From: Halioglobus sp.
Lineage (GTDB): Bacteria; Pseudomonadota; Gammaproteobacteria; Pseudomonadales; Halieaceae
Direction: 5' to 3'
NCBI GenBank assembly: GCA_028823475.1
Contig: JAPKBI010000003.1
Coordinates: 1 to 32,902 of the forward strand
DNA: 32,902 nt
The translations under genes were made by a program, and so were the position numbers. Shown in pieces: positions 7,564 through 15,334 of this stretch; within the stretch, counting starts at the first letter, position 1, and each line of letters starts with the position of its first letter. Below the pieces are notes generated by a model that was not told the origin of the DNA, ran no database searches, and was given only the letters and a program-made list of their open reading frames with translations.

Positions 7564-9012
7564 GTGAACCCAAAGGTCATCAGACGAACTAAGATCGTCG
7601 CCACCGTCGGACCCGCCAGTGATTCGGACGACATCATCGCCAAGCTCATTAGAGCTGGCGTCAATGTATTCCGCCTCAATTTTAGCCATGGCACCACCGA
7701 GCAGCATACTCTTGTGGCGAGCCGAATTCGCAAGCAGGCCAGTATCGCCGGCCAATACGTCGGTATCATGGCGGATTTACAGGGTCCAAAAATTCGTATC
7801 CGAAGCTTCCGCAACGACTTTATTGAGCTTGCCGCTGGCGACCGCTTTCATCTCGACCTCGACCTTAGTGCTAATGAGGGCGATATTCGCGGCGTAGGGC
7901 TGGAGTATGAGCCGCTGTGTTCCAGTGTCGTGCGGGGCGATATTTTACTGTTGGATGACGGTCGCATTCGTTTGCGAGTAGACAACGTCGAGGCTAGAGC
8001 GGTCGAATGTAGCGTTCTGATCGGCGGCAAACTCGGTTCGCGTAAGGGGATCAACCGTCTCGGGGGCGGCCTGGCAGCGCCAGCCCTGACCGCAAAGGAC
8101 CTCACAGACATCGACAGCCTGAGCGCGATCAATCCGGATTTTGTCGCCGTGTCGTTTGTCTCCACGGCTGAAGACATCTTCCAAACCAGAGAACGATTGC
8201 TCCAGCATCACCTAAAACCCGCCATCATTGCCAAGATAGAACGCGCAGAGGTGGTTGCCGACGCAGGTCTGCTCAACAGTATCGTGATTGCCTCAGACGG
8301 CGTGATGGTGGCCCGCGGAGACCTCGGCGTTGAAGTCGGTGATGCGCAGTTGATCGGCATACAGAAGGAGCTCATCACCCTCGCACGCACCATGGATCGG
8401 GTCGTTATCACCGCCACCCAGATGATGGAATCGATGATCAGCAGTTCTATGCCGACTCGTGCCGAGGTATTTGACGTCGCCAACGCCGTACTCGATGGGA
8501 CGGACGCTGTCATGTTATCGGCAGAAACTGCTGTTGGTGACTATCCGGTCGAAGTCGTCGAGGCGATGGCAGATGCTGCGCTAGGCGCCGAGCGTCATCC
8601 AGTAGCCAGAAAATCCAAATACCGCCATGACGCTGAGTTTTCCACTGCTCAGGGCGCCATCGCCATGTCAGCGATATACGCTGCCAATCGTTACAGCAAT
8701 GTGCGCGGCATTGCCTGCCTTACCGAATCTGGCGCCACCCCACTGCTCATGTCACGCCTAAGCTCGGGCTTGCCTATTTTCGCACTCAGTCAACGCAGCG
8801 AGACGTTGCAGAAGCTCTCTCTGTGCCGCGGTGTCGTGCCACTGTTTTTCGATGCTGCTGCTTTTGAACACGATACTGTGGATGGCCGCGCTATTGAATT
8901 TTTGCTGGATGGCGGCTATTTGCAAAAAGGCGACTCCATTATCCTGACAAAAGGTTCGGTCATGGGAACTGCCGGCGCCACCAGTATCATGCAGATCCTG
9001 CCCGTATATTAA
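7564..9012 (+). CDS. pyk: Pyruvate kinase
   Basis: Catalyses phosphoenolpyruvate + ADP to pyruvate + ATP, the last step of glycolysis and of the Entner-Doudoroff route. Signatures: RRTKIVATVGPASD at the N-terminus, FRLNFSHG, ADLQGPKIR, the B domain, the catalytic-lysine region IIAKIERAE, VMVARGDLGVEVG, ITATQMMESM and DGTDAVMLSAETA. The C-terminal allosteric domain ends GATSIMQILPVY. From GTG 7564 (GGAA 6 nt upstream) the protein is 482 residues, the usual length for PykA. The ORF track starts at GTG 7480, which has AAGG 7 nt upstream and would add 28 residues of low-complexity sequence; I prefer the shorter form but cannot exclude the longer. Only 4 bp separate it from glk, so they form an operon. 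Confidence 0.93.
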   Translation: MNPKVIRRTKIVATVGPASDSDDIIAKLIRAGVNVFRLNFSHGTTEQHTLVASRIRKQASIAGQYVGIMADLQGPKIRIRSFRNDFIELAAGDRFHLDLDLSANEGDIRGVGLEYEPLCSSVVRGDILLLDDGRIRLRVDNVEARAVECSVLIGGKLGSRKGINRLGGGLAAPALTAKDLTDIDSLSAINPDFVAVSFVSTAEDIFQTRERLLQHHLKPAIIAKIERAEVVADAGLLNSIVIASDGVMVARGDLGVEVGDAQLIGIQKELITLARTMDRVVITATQMMESMISSSMPTRAEVFDVANAVLDGTDAVMLSAETAVGDYPVEVVEAMADAALGAERHPVARKSKYRHDAEFSTAQGAIAMSAIYAANRYSNVRGIACLTESGATPLLMSRLSSGLPIFALSQRSETLQKLSLCRGVVPLFFDAAAFEHDTVDGRAIEFLLDGGYLQKGDSIILTKGSVMGTAGATSIMQILPVY

Positions 9013-9016
9013 GCCT

Positions 9017-9979
9017 ATGCCATTGACAAAACCCAGCGTCAATCGGCTCGTCGCCGATATTGGTGGCACCAACACTCGCCTCGCTCTATTCGACCCATTG
9101 GCAAACGAATTACGCGCGCTGAGCCACTATGTGAATCGAGACCACGGTCAGCCTGAGGACATTATTCTCGCGTGGCTGGACGCATTATGCGAACCGCGGC
9201 CAACGGCTTGTTGCTTGGCCGTAGCGGCGCCACCCTTTGACGACCGGGTCACCATGCTCAATATCGACTGGTCATTCTCCTGCCGCGAGATGGCGGAGCG
9301 CTTCGAGTTCTCCGCGTTGCGCTGTATCAACGATTTTGAAGCTAACGCCCATGCACTACCCCACCTAGCGGACCACGACCTGACAACCCTGCATTGCGGG
9401 AAACGAAGCGCGAGCGGCAAGCTGGCAACGATCGGCGCTGGCACCGGGCTGGGCGGAGCGACACTGACCCTCACCGAGGGAGCGCCCATTGCGGGCGCAA
9501 GTGAGCCGGGATATATGGGGTTAGCTGCCGCCACCGACGTCGAACTGGAGCTGTTTCGCTACCTGCTAAAACAGTACGGGGAAATTTACGCTGAGCTGCT
9601 CTTGTCGGGGCCAGGCCTACAGCGCCTCTATCAATCACTGGCCGACATTCAAGGCCAGAACCCGCCACCACTGGCTCCAGAAGCGATATCTGCCCGCGCG
9701 CTCACAGGAGAGTGTGATCTGTGTAAACTCACTCTCAACACTTTTTGCAGCCTACTGGGCTCAATAAGCGGTGACTACGTGCTCGCCAATGGCGCCTATG
9801 GCGGCCTTTACCTCGCGGGAGGATTTCTGCCTGAGATGATCCCATTTTTGCAAAGGAGCACCTTTGTGCAGCGTTTTCAGAACAAAGGGAAAATGCGTGA
9901 TCATCTAGCGGATGTGCCGCTTTACTCTATTACCAGTGCCGTTACGGGGCTGCTCGGTGCCGCGCACGCACCCTTATAG
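9017..9979 (+). CDS. glk: Glucokinase, E. coli Glk type
   Basis: Phosphorylates glucose with ATP to glucose-6-phosphate in the cytoplasm. The 320-residue protein has VADIGGTNTRLAL (phosphate-1), CINDFEANAHALP with the catalytic Asp (N105-D106), IGAGTGLGGATL (phosphate-2), LLSGPGLQRLY and LAGGFLPEM. Compared with E. coli Glk, the sugar-contact residues keep a constant offset of six (N99/D100, E157, E187 correspond to N105/D106, E163, E193), but E. coli His160 corresponds to Tyr166 (SEPGYMGLA in place of GEGGHVDFA). Sugar binding may therefore differ. Translated just after pyk (4-bp gap), consistent with a small glycolytic operon. Family identity is secure; strict glucose specificity is less so. 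Confidence 0.88.
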   Translation: MPLTKPSVNRLVADIGGTNTRLALFDPLANELRALSHYVNRDHGQPEDIILAWLDALCEPRPTACCLAVAAPPFDDRVTMLNIDWSFSCREMAERFEFSALRCINDFEANAHALPHLADHDLTTLHCGKRSASGKLATIGAGTGLGGATLTLTEGAPIAGASEPGYMGLAAATDVELELFRYLLKQYGEIYAELLLSGPGLQRLYQSLADIQGQNPPPLAPEAISARALTGECDLCKLTLNTFCSLLGSISGDYVLANGAYGGLYLAGGFLPEMIPFLQRSTFVQRFQNKGKMRDHLADVPLYSITSAVTGLLGAAHAPL

Positions 9980-10059
9980 TGGCTGGTTCAAAGTCACAGC
10001 ATAGGGAAAATCGGGCCATTGCGGAGTATTATTGGCTGAAAATAGTTGTACAACAGCCC

Positions 10060-10087
10060 TGTAAATGGCCAATTATGGTGCTACACT
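10060..10087 (+). promoter_or_regulatory. Candidate promoter for cspA
   Basis: TGTAAA and TACACT lie 16 bp apart. Transcription from here would leave a 5' leader of roughly 130 nt before cspA, comparable with the long leaders of E. coli cold-shock genes. Weak evidence; other AT-rich sites nearby could serve. Confidence 0.3.
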
Positions 10088-10181
10088 CATTTTAGCTGAG
10101 TAAATTCAGCGGGGTTTATGCTCACGATCGAAGTTCCAGCATGGTCATCGGTACGTAAATCATAAATAAAAATAAATGAAA

Positions 10182-10202
10182 AGGCACCTGGACATGGTGC
10201 CT
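10182..10202 (+). promoter_or_regulatory. Stem-loop in the cspA leader
   Basis: AGGCACC and GGTGCCT form a perfect 7-bp stem around a 7-nt loop, ending 21 nt before the cspA start codon and about 10 nt before its Shine-Dalgarno-like CAGG. There is no U-run, so it is not an intrinsic terminator. A role in temperature-dependent translation is plausible but inferred. Confidence 0.5.
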
Positions 10203-10223
10203 CTCGTTATACAGGTAAATATG

Positions 10224-10430
10224 ATGTCTAAGACAAATGGTACAGTAAAGTGGTTTAACGAAACCAAAGGATTCGGCTTTATCGAGCGTGAAGATGGCCC
10301 CGATGTGTTCGTTCATTTCAGCGCTATTCAAGGCGATGGCTTTAAAACCTTGGCTGATGGCCAAAAGGTTGAGTTCGACGTCACGGATGGCCAGAAAGGT
10401 CCTCAGGCTGAGAACGTAGTCCCTATCTAA
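10224..10430 (+). CDS. cspA: Cold-shock protein, CspA family
   Basis: A 68-residue single cold-shock domain: [39 protein letters not shown]1 (KGFGFI) and RNP2 (VFVHF) are intact. These proteins bind single-stranded RNA and DNA and act as RNA chaperones or transcription antiterminators in the cytoplasm. The ORF track starts at ATG 10176, inside the leader and through the hairpin; that extension is not part of the domain. ATG 10224 is chosen over the adjacent ATG 10221 because of spacing to AGG (8 versus 5 nt) and family N-termini. A strong terminator follows the gene. The acidic variant ('[23 protein letters not shown]') is common in marine gammaproteobacteria and need not be cold-induced. Confidence 0.93.
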   Translation: MSKTNGTVKWFNETKGFGFIEREDGPDVFVHFSAIQGDGFKTLADGQKVEFDVTDGQKGPQAENVVPI

Positions 10431-10448
10431 CACCGAAAGGTTGCAAAT

Positions 10449-10477
10449 AAAAAAAGGAGCCCTTGGGCTCCTTTTTT
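10449..10477. terminator. Bidirectional rho-independent terminator
   Basis: A-run, GGAGCCC, two-base centre, GGGCTCC, T-run: a near-perfect palindrome with a 7-bp GC-rich stem (about 13 bp including A:T pairs). It has U-tracts in both directions and lies between convergent cspA and the TPR gene, so it can end both transcripts, including the seven-gene TonB2-like operon. Confidence 0.9.
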
Positions 10478-10520
10478 ATCTATACCGTTAAGCGGTGATG
10501 TAAAGCGCGTAGAGGCGTTT

Positions 10521-11957
10521 TTAACCCTGATCGGGCACTTCAACTTCTTCGTCTTGCACAGGCTCTTCCTGCATTAATTCTGCCTGCAGCGCTGCCTTTT
10601 CTTCTTGCATCGCTACGTCTTCATCTTGCAGGGATTTTTCCCGTGCCAGTTCAGAGTCCATATAGGTGATCCACTGGTCGGCATAGGCAACTGAGCGCTC
10701 ATCGCGGCCTGCCGCGATGAAGGCTTCGCGCGCTTTTTCATATTGTTGGTTATTGAAATACGCCATACCCAGCACTAGCCGCGCCGTATCCGGCCGTTTC
10801 ACCCCGCCGCGAGACAAACCCTTATTAATGGCGGTTATCGCCTTTTTGAATTGATCATTATCCAGGTAGACATTGCCGAGGCGAACATAAAGCTCCCCCT
10901 TATTCGACTTAGCTGCGGCCTTCTCCATGGCAGGAATGGCCTTGCCGAGCTCTTGCGATTGACGCCAAGCATTGCCGGTTATCTCCCAATTTTTCGATTT
11001 ACCTTCAATCGAGCCATCGCGTAGCCCTTTGTCCATCACTCTGGCCGCTTTGTAAGGCACATCGGCGTTCAAGTAAAGGTAGGCCATTGTTACCTGCTCA
11101 TTGCCCTTATCCAGCATGTTTTGCACATACGCCGTTTCCATCGCGGCCAGCTGCTGAGACTCCTTATTCTGCTCGCCATACAGATGGGAAATCTGTACCC
11201 AGTACTCCTTCTTGGGGTAGTACTTCAGTAACTCTTCTAGCACGGCAACGGTATTGTTAGTGTCGTTCTTTTCGAAATACAGATAGCGGGCCAGGTTGTA
11301 CCACTGCTCTCTGGGTATCTTACCCGCCTCCTCACTCATGCTAATCGCTTTCTGCACATTGATAAGAGAGTTGTCATAGTCCTTGACCTGATAGTAACCC
11401 TGAGCCAACAGCACATAGGCATTCGCGTTGGGGGTATCGGTCATTTCAAACCATTTGATTAAGGCATTGATGCCTTTTTGCCACTGCTCCTGCACAAAAT
11501 ACAGCTGGGCAATAGTAAATCGGGTGTTGATTTCCATGGCCAGCGGGATGTCCGGCTGCGCCACCACTTGCTCATAGGATCTCAGCGCTCCGGCATAGTC
11601 TTCCCGAGAATACTGAATAAACGCGTACAGGTTGTAGACGTTGGCCAGCTCATAGCTGTTCAGAGACTTCTTGCCGTCAGTGGCGATCATCTCATCAAGA
11701 ATTCGCTTGGCCATAGGAAGGTCTTTGGCCTCCGCTGCAACTTGCGCTTCTGAAAGCTTCTCGTAAACACTGTTGCGCAGAGCCGGGGTTCGACGCGTCG
11801 CCTCTTGCGACTTCTCTTTCTTGTCCGCCGCGAACGCACTAGAAAGCGGCGATAGGCCGACATCAGTTTGCAGCTGCGTCACGGCGACTTGAGCGGCGAA
11901 TAGAGGGACCGCAAAAAGCGCAGCGCGTGTCCAGGTAGTGGCTTTAAACAACGTCAT
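10521..11957 (-). CDS. Exported TPR protein of the TonB2-like operon
   Basis: A 478-residue protein, last gene of the operon. The N-terminus (MTLFKATTWTRAALFAVPLFAAQVAV) is hydrophobic with a likely signal peptide; a cleavage site near SSAFA|AD (residue 43) is possible, so a periplasmic location is inferred. Most of the remainder is helical repeats of TPR/Sel1 character, for example YELANVYNLYAFIQYSREDYAGALRSYEQVV, AYVLLAQGYYQVKDYDNSLINVQKAI and LVLGMAYFNNQQYEKAREAFIAAG. The last 40 residues are very acidic and Gln/Glu-rich. TPR proteins recur in TonB2-type clusters of marine gammaproteobacteria and probably scaffold protein contacts there. It follows tonB by 17 bp and ends at the shared terminator. 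Confidence 0.85.
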   Translation of the reverse strand: MTLFKATTWTRAALFAVPLFAAQVAVTQLQTDVGLSPLSSAFAADKKEKSQEATRRTPALRNSVYEKLSEAQVAAEAKDLPMAKRILDEMIATDGKKSLNSYELANVYNLYAFIQYSREDYAGALRSYEQVVAQPDIPLAMEINTRFTIAQLYFVQEQWQKGINALIKWFEMTDTPNANAYVLLAQGYYQVKDYDNSLINVQKAISMSEEAGKIPREQWYNLARYLYFEKNDTNNTVAVLEELLKYYPKKEYWVQISHLYGEQNKESQQLAAMETAYVQNMLDKGNEQVTMAYLYLNADVPYKAARVMDKGLRDGSIEGKSKNWEITGNAWRQSQELGKAIPAMEKAAAKSNKGELYVRLGNVYLDNDQFKKAITAINKGLSRGGVKRPDTARLVLGMAYFNNQQYEKAREAFIAAGRDERSVAYADQWITYMDSELAREKSLQDEDVAMQEEKAALQAELMQEEPVQDEEVEVPDQG

Positions 11958-11974
11958 AACGCATTAACCGTTTA

Positions 11975-12577
11975 CTATTCCAACTCATAAGTGAACTTGT
12001 TTCGCACGCCTGCAACTTCGATAGGCTCGCCATCGACCACACGAGGCTTATACTTGAACTTCAACGAGGCCTTAACAGAAGCCTTGTCAAAGACGCCACT
12101 GGGCTGACAGTCTACTGCCCGTGGATCGCGAATAGCGCCAGAGGTGGTGACCGTGTACTCAACAATACAATAACCACTGATACCGCGAGTCTGTGCCCTT
12201 CTAGGATAAATGGGCGCCACTTTCACAATGGGCAAATATTCGCCATCACCCTGAGCCATGGTGCCGGTACCGATGGAGATGTTGATATTGGCCCGCGGTG
12301 CGACATTCTCGATGTCGACGTCCATGTTAACGTCGAGTTGCTCCATCTCCATGTCCGGCGGCGGCTCTTCCGGATCTTCCGCCTTGTCCGGTTTCGGCGT
12401 GGAATTCTGCAACTCAATGTCGTCGGGAAGCCGCACTAGCTCGGCAACCATGCGGTCATCCACCTCAGGGTTGACGAAATTACCATCGATAAGCGTGCGC
12501 ATGATCAAGAACAGCGCCACAACCATGACGATCGCCAGCAGTATCGAAATAGCCGTTCTAAATAGACTACTCTCCAT
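11975..12577 (-). CDS. tonB: TonB family energy transducer (TonB2-like)
   Basis: A 200-residue TonB. One N-terminal membrane anchor (AISILLAIVMVVALFLIMRTLI, about residues 9-30) leads to a short linker that is acidic and proline-containing (EDPEEPPPDMEMEQLDVNMDVDIE), unlike the long Pro-Lys region of E. coli TonB. The C-terminal domain (from about 120) has YPRRAQTRGISGYCIVEYTVTTSGAI ... KFKYKPRVVDGEPIEVAGVRNKFTYELE, the fold that touches the TonB box of outer-membrane receptors. It contains two cysteines that may pair. TonB proteins carry proton-motive energy from ExbB/ExbD to receptors. The short linker is typical of TonB2-type proteins, which depend on accessory TtpC-like proteins. Five bp separate it from the second exbD. 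Confidence 0.92.
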   Translation of the reverse strand: MESSLFRTAISILLAIVMVVALFLIMRTLIDGNFVNPEVDDRMVAELVRLPDDIELQNSTPKPDKAEDPEEPPPDMEMEQLDVNMDVDIENVAPRANINISIGTGTMAQGDGEYLPIVKVAPIYPRRAQTRGISGYCIVEYTVTTSGAIRDPRAVDCQPSGVFDKASVKASLKFKYKPRVVDGEPIEVAGVRNKFTYELE

Positions 12578-12582
12578 CTCGC

Positions 12583-13008
12583 CTACCCCTTCTCGTCAGT
12601 GGAGATGCACACGGTCGGGTCTAGCAAGTCCTTGATCTTATCCAACAACTCGCTGGTCGCAAGCGTACTCGCCTCCGCATCCACCTGTATCACAAAATTC
12701 GCCTTAGGGGCTTCTATCTTGGCAGCCTCTGCGGCACTCGCGACGCGAGCCAGCGGTATCTCCTTCTTGTCGTAGTGAATCTTACCTAAAGCGTCTACCG
12801 CAAATATAATGGTGCCTCGCAGACAACGATCAGCAGTAGCCGCCTCGATTCTCACGATTTCGGGGCCAGGTTCCTTCACAAAAGTCGACGTCACGATAAA
12901 AAAGATCAGCATGATAAACACGACGTCGAGCATCGGCGTCAAGTCAATGTCACCGTCACCGCCTCCATCCTGCGGTGCTAAAGGGCCCCTGGTTCTGCGC
13001 CGGCTCAC
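12583..13008 (-). CDS. exbD: ExbD-type biopolymer transport protein (second copy)
   Basis: A 141-residue ExbD/TolR protein. A cytoplasmic basic tail (SRRRTRGPLAPQDGGGDGD) precedes IDLTPMLDVVFIMLIFFIVTSTF, the single membrane helix with the proton-carrying aspartate (LTPMLDV). A periplasmic domain follows, with a TLATSELLDKIKDLLD helix. The ORF track starts at TTG 13029, but GTG 13008 overlaps the upstream exbD stop as GTGA, with GGAGAG 6 nt before it, so 13008 is taken as the start. Two different ExbD proteins in one operon suggest a hetero-oligomer or division of labour with the two ExbB proteins. Confidence 0.9.
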   Translation of the reverse strand: MSRRRTRGPLAPQDGGGDGDIDLTPMLDVVFIMLIFFIVTSTFVKEPGPEIVRIEAATADRCLRGTIIFAVDALGKIHYDKKEIPLARVASAAEAAKIEAPKANFVIQVDAEASTLATSELLDKIKDLLDPTVCISTDEKG

Positions 13009-13415
13009 TGCGTGCTCTCCGCCGGCCAATTTACCTGCTTTACGCCCGCCTCGCGGGCGCCATCTGCAACAGAGATAAGCGTTTTAGAAGACGCGCCAGC
13101 CTCCGTTATAATCGAAAAGCCCTGCTCCGGATCCGAGGCCAACCGCTGTGCTACGCTCGACCTAACAGCCTTAATATCGACAATCCGATCATCCATCCAG
13201 ATCTGGTCATTGCCCCTTATGGTAACAACGATACTGGTAGCATCAGACTCAGGGGGATCAATATTGGTATCGGGCCGGTTTATATCAACACCAATCTCCC
13301 GCAGGAAAGACGCCACTACGATAAAAAAGATCAGCATAATAAACACCACGTCCAGCATGGGTGTCAGGTCGATCTCGGCCTCATCGGCATCTGCGTTTCG
13401 GTTTGTTTTGCGCAT
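13005..13415 (-). CDS. exbD: ExbD-type biopolymer transport protein (first copy)
   Basis: A 136-residue ExbD/TolR protein starting MRKTNRNADADEAEIDLTPMLDVVFIMLIFFIVVASFL. The membrane segment is almost identical to that of the downstream copy, including the essential Asp, whereas the periplasmic domains differ clearly (this one is rich in Asp and hydroxyl residues: RPDTNIDPPESDATSIVVTI). In ExbB-ExbD motors the Asp is protonated and deprotonated to drive TonB. It lies 13 bp after the short exbB and overlaps the next exbD by 4 bp. Confidence 0.92.
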   Translation of the reverse strand: MRKTNRNADADEAEIDLTPMLDVVFIMLIFFIVVASFLREIGVDINRPDTNIDPPESDATSIVVTIRGNDQIWMDDRIVDIKAVRSSVAQRLASDPEQGFSIITEAGASSKTLISVADGAREAGVKQVNWPAESTQ

Positions 13416-13428
13416 CAGTGTAGCTCTA

Positions 13429-13947
13429 TCAGTGATCCGTTGTCAGGTTGTCCCACAAGAGCTTGCCCTCACGCTGGGCAATCCGGGTGACATAGGTATT
13501 GGCGAACACGCCGGACAAAGCCGCTACCATCCCTGCCATCGTGGGGATGGTGGCCTTCTGGACACCTTCGGCCATGGACTTGGCGTCACCACCGCCGGTT
13601 ACCGCCATGACATTGAACACTTCTATCATGCCCCACACTGTTCCCAGCAGTCCCAGCAACGGGCACAACGCCACCATCGCCTTAATCATGGGCATAAACT
13701 GATTAATCTGCATGCTGGCCTGAGAGAGCAGCATGCTGCGGATCTGCTTGGCTTCCCAGGACTTTCTCTCCGCGCGGCCCTCCCACTTGGCAATGACCTT
13801 GGTGGCATCTTGCTTCCAAGCAAACTTCAGGTACCACACGCGCTCGAAAATCAGGGTCCACATCACGAACAGCAGGGCAGCAATCAGCCAAAGGACCTCG
13901 CCACCCTGTTCCATGAAAGCGAGCAGCACCTGAGCTAAACCGTCCAT
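13429..13947 (-). CDS. exbB: ExbB/MotA/TolQ-family proton channel (short)
   Basis: A 172-residue ExbB-like protein with three membrane segments: VLWLIAALLFVMWTLIFE near the N-terminus, then MIKAMVALCPLLGLLGTVWGMIEVFNVM and MAEGVQKATIPTMAGMVAALSGVFANTYV. The MotA/TolQ/ExbB signature (PLLGLLGTVWGMI) and the conserved Thr-Pro/Gly segments of the last helix are present. It lacks the long N-terminal extension of its upstream neighbour and corresponds to ExbB2 of the Vibrio TonB2 system. Start at ATG 13947, one base after the stop of the long protein, so coupling is likely. With the two ExbD proteins it forms the proton-driven motor in the inner membrane. Confidence 0.92.
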   Translation of the reverse strand: MDGLAQVLLAFMEQGGEVLWLIAALLFVMWTLIFERVWYLKFAWKQDATKVIAKWEGRAERKSWEAKQIRSMLLSQASMQINQFMPMIKAMVALCPLLGLLGTVWGMIEVFNVMAVTGGGDAKSMAEGVQKATIPTMAGMVAALSGVFANTYVTRIAQREGKLLWDNLTTDH

Positions 13948-13948
13948 A

Positions 13949-15334
13949 TCAAGACCTCAGTTTAGCTTCAGTGTGCTCCGCAATCATACCCGTGGTCTGC
14001 TCGTCCAGGATGTGAATGATCCGCTGGGCGCGACCGTTCACAATGGTGAACATCAGTACGGTCGGAATCGCCACCAACAGGCCCAGCACGGTGGTGATCA
14101 AGGCGCTAGAAATACCCCCGGCCATAGCCTTGGGATCACCCGCACCAAAGATAGTAATGGCCTGGAAGGTCAGAATCATACCCGTCACCGTGCCCAGCAG
14201 CCCCATTAGCGGCGCAATGGCTGCGATAATCTTCAGAAGGGTAAGACCACTCTCCAGCTCCGGCGTTTCCTTTAGCACACCCTCGGACAGCTTCAGCTCC
14301 AGGGTCTCAGTGTCCATATTGGGATTGTCCTCGTGTATCTTTAGCACGCGACCCAAAGGATTATTGGTGTTCGCCTTGTCTGACCTAAGCTGAGCACTCA
14401 CCCTCCCGCCCACGGTGGTCAGTACGGAGAAGCGGTAGATGGCCAACAGAAAGGCAAAAATACCCAACGCGGTGATGGCATAGCCGACGTAACCGCCCTG
14501 ATGCCAGCGCTCTGCCAGTGTCGGCGTACCAATGATGGCCGCCAGATAAGAGCCGCCAGTAGGGCCGGTAGGATCCACGCCGAAGGGGTTCAGTCCGCCC
14601 GAAGCAGAGGCCAAGTCGGCCGCCCAACCGGTGTAGGGACCACTAGGTTGGCGCGCTAGCTCACTGAGCTTCCCGTTCTGAAAGCTGAGATAGTTGCCGT
14701 CCATATCGACGATATTGAAAGAGCCGACGCGCAGCACCTGGCGCTCAGTACTCGCCCCCCCGGGCGAGGACACATCCGCTGAGAACGTGGTTACCGCGCC
14801 GGTCTCGCGGATTTCGCGCAACAGCTCGTACCACACCCGCTCGATCTCCTCAATACTGGGCAGGCCAGTAGAATTGTTCATCCTCTCTACAAGCTCTTGC
14901 AGAAAGATTTCTCGGCCGGGATACTGAGCCGAGGCCAGCGAATAATTCTCGAAGTTGGTTATCAGATCTCCGGCAGCCGACGTGAGATGTCCAAACAGCT
15001 CCTTCAGAGTGCCGAGCTTCTCAGTCAATAATTCTTCCTTGGCAGCGATCAGAAGCTCGTTTTCTTCGAAGGCGTTTTCCAGTTCAGTAGAGAGCGCTTC
15101 TTGGCGAGCACGCTCGTCCTGCGCCCGTTTCAATTCTGCAGCTTGGCCGGCCTTGTCATTCGCAAAGCGCTGTTCCCGCTGTCGGTTTTCCCTGGCCTCC
15201 GTGGTCTGGCCCTGCTTGACAAAGCCCAACAACTCATCCAGAGATTTAGCCTGCTGCGCCAGGGCGGATCCACCTGAAACTGCCAGTGCGCCGCACAGTG
15301 CGAGGGCAGCACCTTTTACCCATTTAATGCTCAT
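13949..15334 (-). CDS. ttpC: TtpC-like long ExbB-family protein with periplasmic coiled-coil domain
   Basis: A 461-residue protein in two parts. Residues 1-26 are a signal peptide (GALAVSGGSALA|QQ). Residues about 28-280 are periplasmic: a long charged coiled coil (about 40-110), then a helical/beta domain. The ExbB channel part follows: membrane helices near 281-300, 365-388 and 405-432, with APLMGLLGTVTGMI as signature and GRAQRIIHILDEQTT at the cytoplasmic end. This architecture matches TtpC of Vibrio TonB2 systems, required for TonB2 but not TonB1 function. Residues about 181-223 (VTTFSADV...RQVLRVGSFNIVDMDGNYLSF) resemble residues 177-217 of the upstream DUF3450 protein (see findings). 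It overlaps that gene by one base (TGATG). Confidence 0.9.
   Translation of the reverse strand: MSIKWVKGAALALCGALAVSGGSALAQQAKSLDELLGFVKQGQTTEARENRQREQRFANDKAGQAAELKRAQDERARQEALSTELENAFEENELLIAAKEELLTEKLGTLKELFGHLTSAAGDLITNFENYSLASAQYPGREIFLQELVERMNNSTGLPSIEEIERVWYELLREIRETGAVTTFSADVSSPGGASTERQVLRVGSFNIVDMDGNYLSFQNGKLSELARQPSGPYTGWAADLASASGGLNPFGVDPTGPTGGSYLAAIIGTPTLAERWHQGGYVGYAITALGIFAFLLAIYRFSVLTTVGGRVSAQLRSDKANTNNPLGRVLKIHEDNPNMDTETLELKLSEGVLKETPELESGLTLLKIIAAIAPLMGLLGTVTGMILTFQAITIFGAGDPKAMAGGISSALITTVLGLLVAIPTVLMFTIVNGRAQRIIHILDEQTTGMIAEHTEAKLRS

Noticed and set aside
13012-13938. 308-residue plus-strand ORF
   Set aside because: Antisense to exbB and both exbD genes, which carry clear family motifs; the plus-strand translation is low-complexity without domains.
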